Shown here one piece after another: positions 50,908 to 59,246 of a stretch of 64,000 nt of DNA. Both the position numbers and the translations under genes were made by a program. Location: NCBI RefSeq assembly GCF_001273835.1, contig NZ_JHEI01000144.1:94470-158469 (forward strand). The letters are read 5' to 3'. Origin of the DNA: Leucobacter celer subsp. astrifaciens. GTDB taxonomy: Bacteria > Actinomycetota > Actinomycetes > Actinomycetales > Microbacteriaceae. Positions within the stretch are counted from its first letter, which is position 1; every line of letters begins with the position of its first letter. The notes beneath the pieces are model-generated. The model did not search any database. It was given only the letters and a program-made list of their open reading frames with translations, and had not been told where the DNA came from.

Positions 50908-52245
50908 GGCGCTCGCGAGTTGCGGCGACTGAGCCGCCGTCGGCGCCGGGGCCCCTGCCGCCGTCGGCAGCCCGGCCGCGGGGATCGAGGTGCCCTCGTA
51001 CGCGAGGTATCCGCGCTGGATCTCGATCTTGTCGGCGATGAACTTGGCGTCGTGCCACACGCCCCAGATGAAGGTGGAGCCGCGGTGCGACTGCCAGGGC
51101 AGTCCGAGGAAGTAGACCCCGGGCTCGGCCGAGACGCCGCGCTCGTGCCGCGGCAGCCCGCGCTCGTCGAGGGCGTCGACCTGCAGCCAGCCGTAGTCGA
51201 CGCGGAAGCCGGTGGCCCACACGATCGAGGTGATGCCGGCCGCCGCGACATCGATCTCGAGGATCGGATCGGTGACGCACCGGGGGAGCGGGCCGAGCTC
51301 GCGAGCCGCGGGCTCCTCGGGCAGGTCGATGCCGGTGCGTGCGATGTAGGCGTCCGCCTCGTCGAGGATCGAGAGGTAGTTCTCGTCGCCCCTGCGGATG
51401 TTCCGGGCCAGGTCGGAGCCGAAGCTCATGACGCCGTCGGCGTAGGAATTCGCGCGGCCCAGGAGGGTGATGCCGCTCGCCGCGAGGTTGCGGAAGTCGA
51501 TGGTCTGCCCGCCGCCCGCGCCGCTCACCGCGATCGTGACGTGCTCCGCGCCCTCGGCCGGGGTGGACTTCTCCCACAGCCCGAGCGTGCCGAGCCACCA
51601 CACGAAGCTGCGGCCGCGGTAGCGCTGCGGCGGACGATCGTGCGGGCCGACCGCGAGGAAGACCTCGCGCCCCGCCTGGCGCAGTTCGTCGGCGATCTGC
51701 ACCCCCGAGGATCCGGCGCCGACGACGAGCACGGCTCCCTCGGGCAGTTGCTGCGGGTTGCGGTACTGGCTGGAGTGGATCTGGCTGATGCCCGCTTCCT
51801 CGGGGACGATCGGCGGGACGGACGGCAGCTGGAAGGCGCCGGTGGCGGCGACGACGTAGCGGGCTTCGAACGCGCCCGCGCTGGTCTCCGCGATGAAACC
51901 GCCGCGGCCCTCGTTGCGGCGCACCGATGTCACCTCGACGCCGGTGCGGATCGGCAGATCGAACTTCTCGGCGTAGGCCTCGAAGTAGGCGGCGACGCGC
52001 TCCTTCGGCGCGAACTCGTCGGGGTCGACGTCGTCGAACTCCAGACCGGGGAAGCGGTCGTGCCATGCCGGGCCGTTGGCGACGAGCGAGTCCCAGCGCT
52101 CCGAGCGCCAGCGCTCCGCGATGCGGTTGCGCTCGAGGACGACATGGGGGATGCCGCGCGCGGTCAGGTGCTCGCTCATCGCGACCCCGGCCTGGCCGGC
52201 GCCGATGACGAGGACCTCGGTGACCTCGGCTTCTGGGCTGGACAT
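50905..52245 (-). CDS. flavin-containing monooxygenase (CzcO/FMO-like NAD(P)-binding protein)
   Basis: A 446-residue two-dinucleotide-binding flavoprotein. The FAD motif VLVIGAGQAGVAMSEHL is near 11-27, the NADPH motif VLVVGAGSSGVQIADEL near 173-189, and the ATG-type motif SIVWATGFRVDYGWL near 345-359. The family covers class B monooxygenases and reductases often annotated as CzcO or as potassium-transport flavoproteins. GGAGAAG precedes the ATG. It is monocistronic; an inverted repeat GGGATGAG/CTCATCCC (52318-52339) upstream could be its operator. Substrate unknown. Confidence 0.87.
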   Translation of the reverse strand: MSSPEAEVTEVLVIGAGQAGVAMSEHLTARGIPHVVLERNRIAERWRSERWDSLVANGPAWHDRFPGLEFDDVDPDEFAPKERVAAYFEAYAEKFDLPIRTGVEVTSVRRNEGRGGFIAETSAGAFEARYVVAATGAFQLPSVPPIVPEEAGISQIHSSQYRNPQQLPEGAVLVVGAGSSGVQIADELRQAGREVFLAVGPHDRPPQRYRGRSFVWWLGTLGLWEKSTPAEGAEHVTIAVSGAGGGQTIDFRNLAASGITLLGRANSYADGVMSFGSDLARNIRRGDENYLSILDEADAYIARTGIDLPEEPAARELGPLPRCVTDPILEIDVAAAGITSIVWATGFRVDYGWLQVDALDERGLPRHERGVSAEPGVYFLGLPWQSHRGSTFIWGVWHDAKFIADKIEIQRGYLAYEGTSIPAAGLPTAAGAPAPTAAQSPQLASA

Positions 52246-52317
52246 AGTTCTTCTCCACTCGGATGGCTCGATGGCTGGGAGCGGACCGGCATGCGGGGCG
52301 CGCCGGGATCCGCACCG

Positions 52318-52339
52318 GGGATGAGAACCGGCTCATCCC
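52318..52339. promoter_or_regulatory. inverted repeat upstream of the flavin monooxygenase
   Basis: GGGATGAG and CTCATCCC are perfect inverted copies with 6 nt between them, 73 bp before the start codon. The rest of the gap (52340-52662) holds an AT-rich stretch near 52380-52450, a long hairpin and a G-rich TGGG-repeat tract at 52535-52640, and no gene. Confidence 0.4.
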
Positions 52340-52469
52340 GCTGCCCCAAGCAAACCCCAGGAGGAACGGGCAAAGCCAATATGCGTTCGCGGATCACTGC
52401 ATCTATCTATTAGATTCAGGACAGTTACTGGATCGCTTTAACGCATGCATCGGTGGTGGCCGAGGGATC

Positions 52470-52535
52470 GCGCGAGAGGAGAGTTTCGGCGCCAGGATCG
52501 CGGGCGATTTCGGCGCCGAAACTCTCCTCTCGCGC
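52470..52535. repeat. long perfect hairpin downstream of the second lysR
   Basis: Perfect 24-bp arms (52470-52493 and 52512-52535) flank an 18-nt loop. It lies 128 bp after the stop of the LysR gene on the minus strand and may end its transcript. Confidence 0.75.
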
Positions 52536-52662
52536 TGGGGTGGCTGGGGCTTCTGGGAGTGGGGGTTTCGGGGGCTGGGTGCTGAGCGGCTGAGGCGCTG
52601 GGATGGCTACGCGTTGGGCTGGGTGCTGGGTGCTGGGACGGCGAGGGCGAGGAGGGGCCCGC

Positions 52663-53580
52663 TCAGACGCGCGGGTCGGTGAGGAGCTCGCGCACCACGG
52701 CCTCGACGGCTCGAGCCCGGGCCGAGCGCCTCGACTGCGCGAGGGTGGAGACCGCGACGCTGAGGCTCGCGACGGGGTCGGTGATCTCGATCGCGACGGT
52801 ACTGGCGCCCGTGTAGGTCTGCTCGATGCGGGGGCGCTGGTTGAGGATCGAGTAGCCGAGGCCGGCCGCGACCATGGAGCGCACGGTCTCGTAGCTCGAG
52901 CTGCGGTACTTGATCTTCGGCATGATCCCCGCCTGCAGCAGGATCCCCTGGAAGTAGGCGCTGCTGCTGGGCGGGTCGAGGAGCACGAAGGGATCGTCGG
53001 CGACGTCGGCGAGCGCGATCCGCTTGCGCGATGCGAGCCGATGCTCGGTGTGCACGATGACGTGGGGTCGGAACTCGCCCACGATCGCGCGGTCGATGCC
53101 GTCGGCGTCGGTGAGGTTGTAGGTGATGGCGAGTTCGGCCCGGCCCCCGCGCAGCGCGGCGAGGCTCTCCTCGTGATCTCCCTCGGTGACCTCGATCTCG
53201 AGCTCCGGGTATCGCTGCTGCAGCGTGCTGATGAGCTGGGGGAGCAGGAACGGGGCGAGCGTGTTGAAGCAGGCGACCGTGATCGATCCTCGGATGTCGC
53301 TCTGCTCGGCCCGGATCGTCTCGAGCGTGTCGTTCAGGTGGTCGAAGAGCTGGTGGGAGTGCCGCAGCAGCGTCTCGCCCGCGGGGGTGAGCACGAGGCC
53401 CTTGGAGTGCTGGCGGATGAAGAGCGGCGCGCCGAGAGCCCGCTCCAGCTGCGTGATGGCGGTCGATACCGCCGATTGCGCGACGTGGAGTTCCTGGCTC
53501 GCTGCGGTCATGTTGAGCGTCTTGGCGCACTCGGCGAAGTAGACGAGCTGCGTGAGTGTGAGCGGGAAGCGCTGCGGCAT
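52663..53580 (-). CDS. LysR-family regulator of the catabolic cluster
   Basis: A 305-residue LysR regulator. The helix-turn-helix is about residues 20-60 (MTAASQELHVAQSAVSTAI), and the effector domain begins near 95 (GSITVACFNTLAPFLLPQL). ATG 53580 has GGGAG 9 nt upstream; an open frame further upstream crosses the promoter. It is divergent from the ridA gene and the shared gap contains a 15-bp ATC-N9-GAT box typical of LysR sites. The same box precedes the aminotransferase gene, so it probably governs both units. Confidence 0.9.
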   Translation of the reverse strand: MPQRFPLTLTQLVYFAECAKTLNMTAASQELHVAQSAVSTAITQLERALGAPLFIRQHSKGLVLTPAGETLLRHSHQLFDHLNDTLETIRAEQSDIRGSITVACFNTLAPFLLPQLISTLQQRYPELEIEVTEGDHEESLAALRGGRAELAITYNLTDADGIDRAIVGEFRPHVIVHTEHRLASRKRIALADVADDPFVLLDPPSSSAYFQGILLQAGIMPKIKYRSSSYETVRSMVAAGLGYSILNQRPRIEQTYTGASTVAIEITDPVASLSVAVSTLAQSRRSARARAVEAVVRELLTDPRV

Positions 53581-53633
53581 GTCCGATCTCCCTGTGCTGA
53601 GGCATTCCGCGGCGGTACGGGCGGCGCGGAGAG

Positions 53634-53683
53634 GCGATCTGTTGAATAGATGATCTGGGTAAGTTTTAGCTATTTTACAGATG
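53634..53683 (+). promoter_or_regulatory. 50-bp promoter module, copy A (LysR box and CTATTTTACAGATG)
   Basis: Matches copy B at 57677-57726 at 37 of 50 positions without gaps. The conserved parts are GCGATCTG, GATGATC, TTTT and the 14-mer CTATTTTACAGATG. It contains the LysR-type box ATCTGTTGAATAGAT (53637-53651) and ends 66 bp before the ridA-like start codon. Confidence 0.65.
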
Positions 53684-53749
53684 CTATGGCTGCTCCCGAG
53701 AATGGTGCCTGTAGAACACGACCATTCATCACTCGACGAGGAGGACCCC

Positions 53750-54172
53750 GTGGCTGAGACGACCCACGTGCGGCTGAGGAAGTTCAATACCCAGGAAACC
53801 TATCCCGAGCAGAACCTCGACAACGACCTCTGCCAGGCGGTCGTGGCGAACGGGGTGGTGTACCTCCGCGGTCAGATCGGCCAGGATCTCGAGACCCGCG
53901 AGTCGGTGGGGATCGGCGACGTGACCGCTCAGACGGAGCAGGCGATGGCGAACATCAAGATGCTCCTCGACGAGGCGGGCAGTCGCCTCGAGGACATCGT
54001 CAAGGTGACGATCTACATCATCGACCCCCGCTACCGCGAGGACGTGTACCGCACCGTCGGCAAGTGGTTGAAGGGCGTCTACCCCGTCTCGACCGGCATC
54101 GTGGTGCAGGCGCTCGCCCGCCCCGAGTGGCTCGTCGAGATCGACGCCACCGCCGTCATCAGCGAGAAGTAG
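53750..54172 (+). CDS. RidA-family protein, first gene of the catabolic operon
   Basis: A 140-residue Rid-family protein. Blocks are NGVVYLRGQIGQDL near 38-51, TAQTEQAMANIKMLLDEAGS near 63-82, and the C-terminal QALARPEWLVEIDATAVI near 119-136. It has the same ARP-x2-LVE arrangement as the RidA-like protein at 14181, not the xRLP pattern of canonical RidA. The GTG start is set by GAGGAGGA 5 nt upstream. Rid proteins hydrolyse reactive enamines/imines or carbamate-like intermediates, fitting the amidohydrolases that follow. Confidence 0.88.
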   Translation: MAETTHVRLRKFNTQETYPEQNLDNDLCQAVVANGVVYLRGQIGQDLETRESVGIGDVTAQTEQAMANIKMLLDEAGSRLEDIVKVTIYIIDPRYREDVYRTVGKWLKGVYPVSTGIVVQALARPEWLVEIDATAVISEK

Positions 54173-54184
54173 GAAGCGCGCGCC

Positions 54185-54862
54185 ATGACCTTCTCCCTGA
54201 TCCTCCGCGATCCCGAGACCGGCGAGTTCGGCTCGGCGATCTCCTCCTCGCCCGCGGTCGCGGCCCGGTGCCTCAACCTCGCCGACGGCATCGGCGGCGC
54301 TCACTCGCAGAACGTCACCGACCCGCGTCTCGGGCCGCAGCTCCTGGATCGGCTGCGATCCGGATCGTCCGCGCAGCAGGCCCTCGACGCCGTCGTCGCC
54401 GCGGCCGATCCCGCGACGATCGACTACCGTCAGCTGCTGGTGCTCGACGGCGCCGGCCGAGCCGCCGTCTACTCGGGCGGCCGCGCCCTCGGGGTCTTCG
54501 GATCGGCGGCCCGCGAGAACGCGGTCGCGGGCGGCAACATGCTCGCGAGTCTCGACGTGCTCGACGCGCTGGTGGACACGGCGCTCTCTGCGACGGGGCG
54601 CATCGAGGAGCGACTGTATGCCGCGCTGCGGGCGGCCATGGCCGCCGGGGGCGAGGCGGGCCCGGTGCACTCGGCGGGCATCTCGGTCGTGGCGAATGCC
54701 GGCTGGCGGGTCACCGACCTGCGGGTGGACTGGGCCGATGAGGATCCGATCGGCGCCCTCGGACGCGTCCTGGAAGAGTGGCTGCCTCAGCGCGACGACT
54801 ACGTCAGCCGCGGCATCGACCCGACCGCGGCCCCGTCGTACGGTGTGCCCGGCGATGAGTGA
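54185..54862 (+). CDS. DUF1028-family Ntn-hydrolase-like protein
   Basis: A 225-residue protein of the DUF1028 family. The N-terminus TFSLILRDPETGEFGSAISS carries the typical family start, and GGAHSQNVTDPRLGPQLLDR lies near 38-57. The fold is the self-processing Ntn-hydrolase type; members are found in ureide, amide and amino-acid catabolic operons, without a well-proven reaction. AGGAAG precedes the ATG. Its stop overlaps the M20 gene by 8 bp, so the two probably act in one step sequence. Confidence 0.87.
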   Translation: MTFSLILRDPETGEFGSAISSSPAVAARCLNLADGIGGAHSQNVTDPRLGPQLLDRLRSGSSAQQALDAVVAAADPATIDYRQLLVLDGAGRAAVYSGGRALGVFGSAARENAVAGGNMLASLDVLDALVDTALSATGRIEERLYAALRAAMAAGGEAGPVHSAGISVVANAGWRVTDLRVDWADEDPIGALGRVLEEWLPQRDDYVSRGIDPTAAPSYGVPGDE

Positions 54863-56015
54863 CGAGCTGAAGCGCCGGATCGCGGAGCGCCTGTCGCGGG
54901 TGGACGGCGAACTCGTCGCGCTCTCGAACCGGCTGCACGACGATCCCGAGCTCGGCTGGCAGGAGTATCGCTCCTCGGCCGCGGTCGCGGGAGTGCTCGC
55001 CGCGCACGGCTTCGCCGTGGAGCAGCCGTACCTGGGCCTCGAGACCGCGTTCCGAGCGGTCTCCGGCGCGGGTTCCGGATCGGCGGAGCCCCGCTTCACC
55101 GTCGGTTTCCTCGCCGAGTACGATGCCCTCCCAGGGCTCGGTCACGCCTGCGGGCACAACCTCATCTCGGCGATGTCGGCCGGCGGGGCGATCGCGCTCG
55201 CCGCCGTGGCCGATGAACTCGGGATCGCCGTCGAGGTGATCGGCACCCCGGCGGAGGAGGGCGGCGGCGGCAAGATCGAGCTGCTCGAGCGCGGTGCGTT
55301 CCAGGAGCTCGACTTCGCGCTCATGGCCCACCCGGCTCCCGTGGACGTGGCCGAGGCGCGGCCCTTCGCGGTGGCGCACTGGCACGTGCAGTACGACGGC
55401 CGGGCGGCCCACGCCGCCGCGTACCCCGAACTCGGGATCAACGCCAACGACGCCTTCCTCATCGCGCAGCTCGCGATCTCGCTCATGCGGCAGCAGCTCC
55501 CCTCCGGGGTGCGGGTGCACGGCGTGCAGACGCGCGGGGGAGAGGCGCCGAACGCGATCCCGGAGCGCACCGAGGGGCGCTGGTACGTGCGGGCCGAGAC
55601 CACCGAGCAGCTGCTCGAGCTCGAGGAGCGGGTGCTCAAGTGCTTCGAAGCCGGAGCGCTCGCGACCGGGGCGCGGCTCACCGTGACCCCCGAGAGCAAG
55701 CGCTACGCCGAGATGCGCGCGGACGAGGACGCGCTCGCGCTGTACCGTGCGAACGCGATCGCACTCGGTCGCGACTTCGACGTGGATCCGCAGGCCGCGA
55801 CCATGAACCGCGCCTCCACCGACATGGGCAACGTGTCCCTGGTCGTCGACGCGATCCACCCCTACATCGGCGTCGGCGGCGAGGCGAGCAATCATCAGCC
55901 GGGCTTCGCCGCGGCCTGCGTCGGCCCGGTCGCCGAGCAGACGCTGCGCGACGGCGCGACCGCCCTCGCCTGGACCGCGCTCGACGTGGCGCTGCGCCGC
56001 TCGGGCCGCGATTAG
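54855..56015 (+). CDS. M20-family amidohydrolase/peptidase (PM20D2/AbgB-like)
   Basis: A 386-residue zinc amidohydrolase. The metal-binding motifs are GFLAEYDALPGLGHACGHN near 81-99 (His and Asp), the catalytic PAEEGGGGKIELLE near 131-144, and NRASTDMGNVSLV near 317-329 with the C-terminal His in GGEASNHQPGFA near 338-349. The dimerisation lid domain lies about 175-290. The family cuts N-acyl or dipeptide-like amides. ATG 54855 overlaps the DUF1028 stop. It probably opens an amide bond in the operon's substrate. Confidence 0.9.
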   Translation: MSDELKRRIAERLSRVDGELVALSNRLHDDPELGWQEYRSSAAVAGVLAAHGFAVEQPYLGLETAFRAVSGAGSGSAEPRFTVGFLAEYDALPGLGHACGHNLISAMSAGGAIALAAVADELGIAVEVIGTPAEEGGGGKIELLERGAFQELDFALMAHPAPVDVAEARPFAVAHWHVQYDGRAAHAAAYPELGINANDAFLIAQLAISLMRQQLPSGVRVHGVQTRGGEAPNAIPERTEGRWYVRAETTEQLLELEERVLKCFEAGALATGARLTVTPESKRYAEMRADEDALALYRANAIALGRDFDVDPQAATMNRASTDMGNVSLVVDAIHPYIGVGGEASNHQPGFAAACVGPVAEQTLRDGATALAWTALDVALRRSGRD

Positions 56016-56043
56016 ATCCCGAACCACACGAAAAGAGGAAGAC

Positions 56044-57534
56044 ATGTCCCGCAGCTACGAGGAGTGGCAGGCCGCCGCGGCGGCCCTCGAGTTCGACGGC
56101 CGCCCGGTCATCGACGGCGCGCGCGTCGATGCGCGATCCGGCGCGACCATCGAGAAGACCAACCCGGCGACGGGCGAGGTGATCTCCCACGTCCACGCGT
56201 GCGACGAGGCCGACGTCGATGCGGCGGTCGCCGCCGCGCGCGCCGCCTACGAGTCGGGATCCTGGTCGCGCGCCGGGGCCGGCTTCCGTCGCGAGCGCCT
56301 GCTCGAACTCGCCCGACTCATCGAGGCGCGTGCCGACGAGTTCGCGCTCTACGACAGCCTCGATATGGGCAAGCCGGTGCGCGAGTCGTCGACGATCGAT
56401 GCTCCGGGATCCGCGGCCCTCTACCGCTTCTACGCCGAGGCGATCGAGAAGCAGGAGGACCTGATCCCGGTCACGCCGCCGGGATCGACGGCGCTCGTGA
56501 CCCGCGAACCCCTGGGGGTGATCGGGGTGATCGTCGCCTGGAACTACCCGCTCGAGATCGCCACCTGGAAGCTCGCCCCCGCGCTCGCCGCGGGCAACAC
56601 GGTCGTGGTGAAGCCGCCGGTCGAGGCATCGCACTCGACGCTGCTGCTCGCCGAACTGGCGATCGAGGCCGGGATTCCCGCGGGTGTGCTCAACGTGGTG
56701 ACGGGCCGAGGCTCGACCGTGGGCCGGGCGCTTGCGCTGCACGAGGACGTCGACATGCTCGCCTTCACCGGCTCCACCGAGGTGGCGAAGCAGCTGCAGC
56801 AGTACGCGGGCCAGTCGAACATGAAGCGCCTCGCGCTCGAGGCGGGCGGCAAGAGCTCGAACCTGGTCTTCGCCGACTGCGACGACCTGAGGCTCGCCGC
56901 CGAGAAGGCGGCGTTCGGCAGCTTCTACAACCAGGGCGAGGTCTGCTCGGCCAACTCGCGGATCTTCGTGGAGCGCGAGGTCTACGACGAGTTCCTGCGC
57001 CTCTACGCGGAGGCCGCCGGTGCCTACGCGCCCGGGGACCCCCTCGATCCCGAGGCCGGGATCGGTTCGCTCGTCTCCGAGGCGCACGCCGACACGGTGT
57101 GGGCCACGATCGAGAACGCGCGTCGCGACGGCACGATCTACGCGGGTGGATCCCGCCCCGAGATCGGCGGGTCCCGCGCCTTCATCGAGCCGACGATCGT
57201 CACTGATGTTGCGGCCGACCACGAGGTGCACACGCGCGAGATCTTCGGGCCGGTGGCGGTGGTGACGCCGTTCGACACCGAGGAGGAGGCGATCGCGCGG
57301 GCGAACGAGACGCCCTACGGCCTGGCCGCCTCGCTGTGGACCGGCAGCCTGTCGCGCGCGCACCGGGTCTCGCAGCGCCTCGTCGCGGGCACGGTATCGG
57401 TGAACACGGTCGATGCGCTGGGCTTCACCACTCCGTTCGGCGGCTTCAAGCAGTCGGGCTTCGGACGCGACCTCTCGGTGCACGCGCTCGAGAACTACAC
57501 CGACTACAAGACCACCTGGATGCAGTGGGGCTGA
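56044..57534 (+). CDS. aldehyde dehydrogenase, PuuC-like
   Basis: A 496-residue NAD(P)-dependent aldehyde dehydrogenase. Motifs are VIVAWNYPLEIATWKLAPAL near 162-181, the cofactor loop FTGSTEVAKQL near 241-251, the catalytic Glu in LALEAGGKSSNLVF near 262-275, and the catalytic Cys in NQGEVCSANSR near 297-307. Its closest match by eye is PuuC, which oxidises gamma-glutamyl-aminobutyraldehyde in putrescine use (SNMKRLALEAGGKSSN and HALENYTDYKT). It lies between the amidohydrolase and the aminotransferase and would oxidise the aldehyde made by transamination of an omega-amine. Confidence 0.92.
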   Translation: MSRSYEEWQAAAAALEFDGRPVIDGARVDARSGATIEKTNPATGEVISHVHACDEADVDAAVAAARAAYESGSWSRAGAGFRRERLLELARLIEARADEFALYDSLDMGKPVRESSTIDAPGSAALYRFYAEAIEKQEDLIPVTPPGSTALVTREPLGVIGVIVAWNYPLEIATWKLAPALAAGNTVVVKPPVEASHSTLLLAELAIEAGIPAGVLNVVTGRGSTVGRALALHEDVDMLAFTGSTEVAKQLQQYAGQSNMKRLALEAGGKSSNLVFADCDDLRLAAEKAAFGSFYNQGEVCSANSRIFVEREVYDEFLRLYAEAAGAYAPGDPLDPEAGIGSLVSEAHADTVWATIENARRDGTIYAGGSRPEIGGSRAFIEPTIVTDVAADHEVHTREIFGPVAVVTPFDTEEEAIARANETPYGLAASLWTGSLSRAHRVSQRLVAGTVSVNTVDALGFTTPFGGFKQSGFGRDLSVHALENYTDYKTTWMQWG

Positions 57535-57546
57535 GCGCTTCCCGCT

Positions 57547-57574
57547 GATTGAGCGAGCGTCAGCGAGTCGAAAT
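57547..57574. repeat. TTGAGCGAGC-type element (copy 3, half)
   Basis: GATTGAGCGAGCGTCAGCGA followed by GTCGAAAT repeats the left half of the element at 16502, starting 12 bp after the aldehyde dehydrogenase stop codon. Confidence 0.65.
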
Positions 57575-57603
57575 CGCCCTGGCGTTCGCGCTCCGCCTCA
57601 TCC

Positions 57604-57654
57604 CGTCATCCTGCGCGCAGTCGCAGGATCTCATCTGCGCGCAGCCGCAGGATC
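57604..57654. repeat. short palindromic element, one full and one partial copy
   Basis: ATCCTGCG/CGCAGGAT (57608-57615 and 57622-57629) with loop CGCAGT is the same element as at 14595 with a compensatory pair change. A partial copy, TCATCTGCGCGCAGCCGCAG followed by GATC, follows at 57631-57654. Confidence 0.65.
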
Positions 57655-57676
57655 CCAGCCACCCAGCACGCACGAA

Positions 57677-57726
57677 GCGATCTGATTTCCAGATGATCAA
57701 GACAGATTTTCACTATTTTACAGATG
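57677..57726 (+). promoter_or_regulatory. 50-bp promoter module, copy B
   Basis: Ungapped match to 53634-53683. It holds a perfect ATCTG/CAGAT inverted repeat with 5-nt spacer (57680-57694), the ATC-N9-GAT form of LysR boxes, and ends with CTATTTTACAGATG 76 bp before the aminotransferase ATG. Confidence 0.65.
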
Positions 57727-57802
57727 TTCTGACCGGTGTGACGATGAGTGTGCAACGGCTCCGTCGCCCGGTCAGAGCCGACTGAGAGGACTCGAAGGAA
57801 TC

Positions 57803-59239
57803 ATGACTCTGCAGCAAGAAACCATCGACCTGGCCGACACGGTCTCGGAGGCTCCGAGCGGTCTCGCGGAGATCGCCAAGCGCCACCTGGTGATGAACTT
57901 CACCCCCGCGAGCAAGTACCGCGACGACGAGCTGCCCGTGTTCGTGCGCGGCGAGCACTGCTCGGTGTTCGACGAGAACGGCCGCCGCTTCTTCGACGGC
58001 CTCGCCGGCCTCTTCTGCGTGCAGCTCGGCTACACCCACGGCGCCGAGGTCGGCGACGCGGTGCGCGATCAGCTCGCCGCCCTGCCCTACCAGACCACCT
58101 GGAGCGTCACGCATCCGCCGGCGGCGCTGCTCGCCCAGAAGATCGCACAGCTCGCCCCCGGCGACCTCAACCGCGTGTTCTTCGCATCGGGCGGCGGGGA
58201 GTCGAACGAGGCGGCGATCAAGCTCGCCCGCCAGTATCAGCAGACCATCGGCCAGGGCAGCCGTCACAAGTTCATCGCCCGCCGCGTGGCCTACCACGGC
58301 ACCAGCTTCGGGGCCATGTCCCTCAACGGCATGACCGCGGTGCGCTCCATGTTCGAGCCGCTCATGTCGGGCGTGCGCCACACGCACAACACGAAGCGCT
58401 ACCGCCGGCCCGAGGGCGAGACCCCGGAGCAGACCACCGCGTTCCTGCTCGGCGAGCTCGAGTCGCTCATCGTGCAGGAGGGGCCGGACACGATCGCGGC
58501 GATCATCATGGAGCCGCTGCAGAACGCCGGCGGCAGTCTGAAGCCCCCGACGCCCGAGTACTTCGCGGGGGTGCGCGCCCTCTGCGACAGGCACGGGATC
58601 CTCATGATCGCCGACGAGGTCATCACCGGCTTCGGTCGCCTCGGCAGCTGGTTCGGCTCGCAGCACTACGACTTCCAGCCCGACATGATCGTGTTCGCGA
58701 AGGGCATCGCGTCGGCGTACATGCCGCTGGGCGGTGTGATCGCGAGCGACCGGATCATCGAGACGGTGCTCGACGGCCCGGTCGGCATGTTCAACCACGC
58801 GCTCACCTACGGCGGTCACCCCGTGGCCTGCGCGGCGGCGCTCAAGAACCTCGAGATCATGGAGCGCGAGGGCGTCGTCGAGAACGTCGCCGAGCTGAGC
58901 CCGTACCTCGAGGAGAAGCTCACCGGGGTCGCGAAGAAGCACGCGGGGATCGTCGGCGACTTCCGCGGCGACGGCTTCCACCGCAGCTTCGAACTCGTCA
59001 CGAACCACGCGGCGAAGCGCTGGGAGGCCGAGCCGATCAGCGCGGGCGACTTCGTCGGCGAGCACCTGAACCCCGCGCTCGCCGAGGTCGGCCTCATCTG
59101 CCGCGTCGCCATCGATGCCGAGGGCAACCCGCTCGTGCAGGTCTCGCCGCCGCTCGTGATGACGCGCGCCGACATCGACGAGCTGGCCGAGCTGCTGGAT
59201 CGCGCCTTCGCCATCGCGACCGACGGCGCCGGCCTCTAG
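57803..59239 (+). CDS. class III omega-aminotransferase
   Basis: A 478-residue PLP-dependent aminotransferase of the omega-amino acid:pyruvate branch. Blocks are FFDGLAGLFCVQLGYTHG near 64-81, VFFASGGGESNEAAIKLARQ near 126-145 (PLP phosphate), LMIADEVITGFGRLGSWFGS near 267-286, and the PLP Lys in VFAKGIASAYMPLGG near 297-311. GAAGGA precedes the ATG. Under the copy-B promoter module, it probably converts an omega-amine to the aldehyde that the upstream dehydrogenase oxidises. Substrates such as beta-alanine, taurine or putrescine are all possible. Confidence 0.92.
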   Translation: MTLQQETIDLADTVSEAPSGLAEIAKRHLVMNFTPASKYRDDELPVFVRGEHCSVFDENGRRFFDGLAGLFCVQLGYTHGAEVGDAVRDQLAALPYQTTWSVTHPPAALLAQKIAQLAPGDLNRVFFASGGGESNEAAIKLARQYQQTIGQGSRHKFIARRVAYHGTSFGAMSLNGMTAVRSMFEPLMSGVRHTHNTKRYRRPEGETPEQTTAFLLGELESLIVQEGPDTIAAIIMEPLQNAGGSLKPPTPEYFAGVRALCDRHGILMIADEVITGFGRLGSWFGSQHYDFQPDMIVFAKGIASAYMPLGGVIASDRIIETVLDGPVGMFNHALTYGGHPVACAAALKNLEIMEREGVVENVAELSPYLEEKLTGVAKKHAGIVGDFRGDGFHRSFELVTNHAAKRWEAEPISAGDFVGEHLNPALAEVGLICRVAIDAEGNPLVQVSPPLVMTRADIDELAELLDRAFAIATDGAGL

Positions 59240-59246
59240 ATCGATC

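Noticed and set aside
52535..52640. G-quadruplex or regulatory role for the G-rich TGGG tract
   Set aside because: The tract has many GGG runs but irregular spacing and lies in the 3' region of a gene with no sign of conservation, so nothing beyond low complexity is supported.
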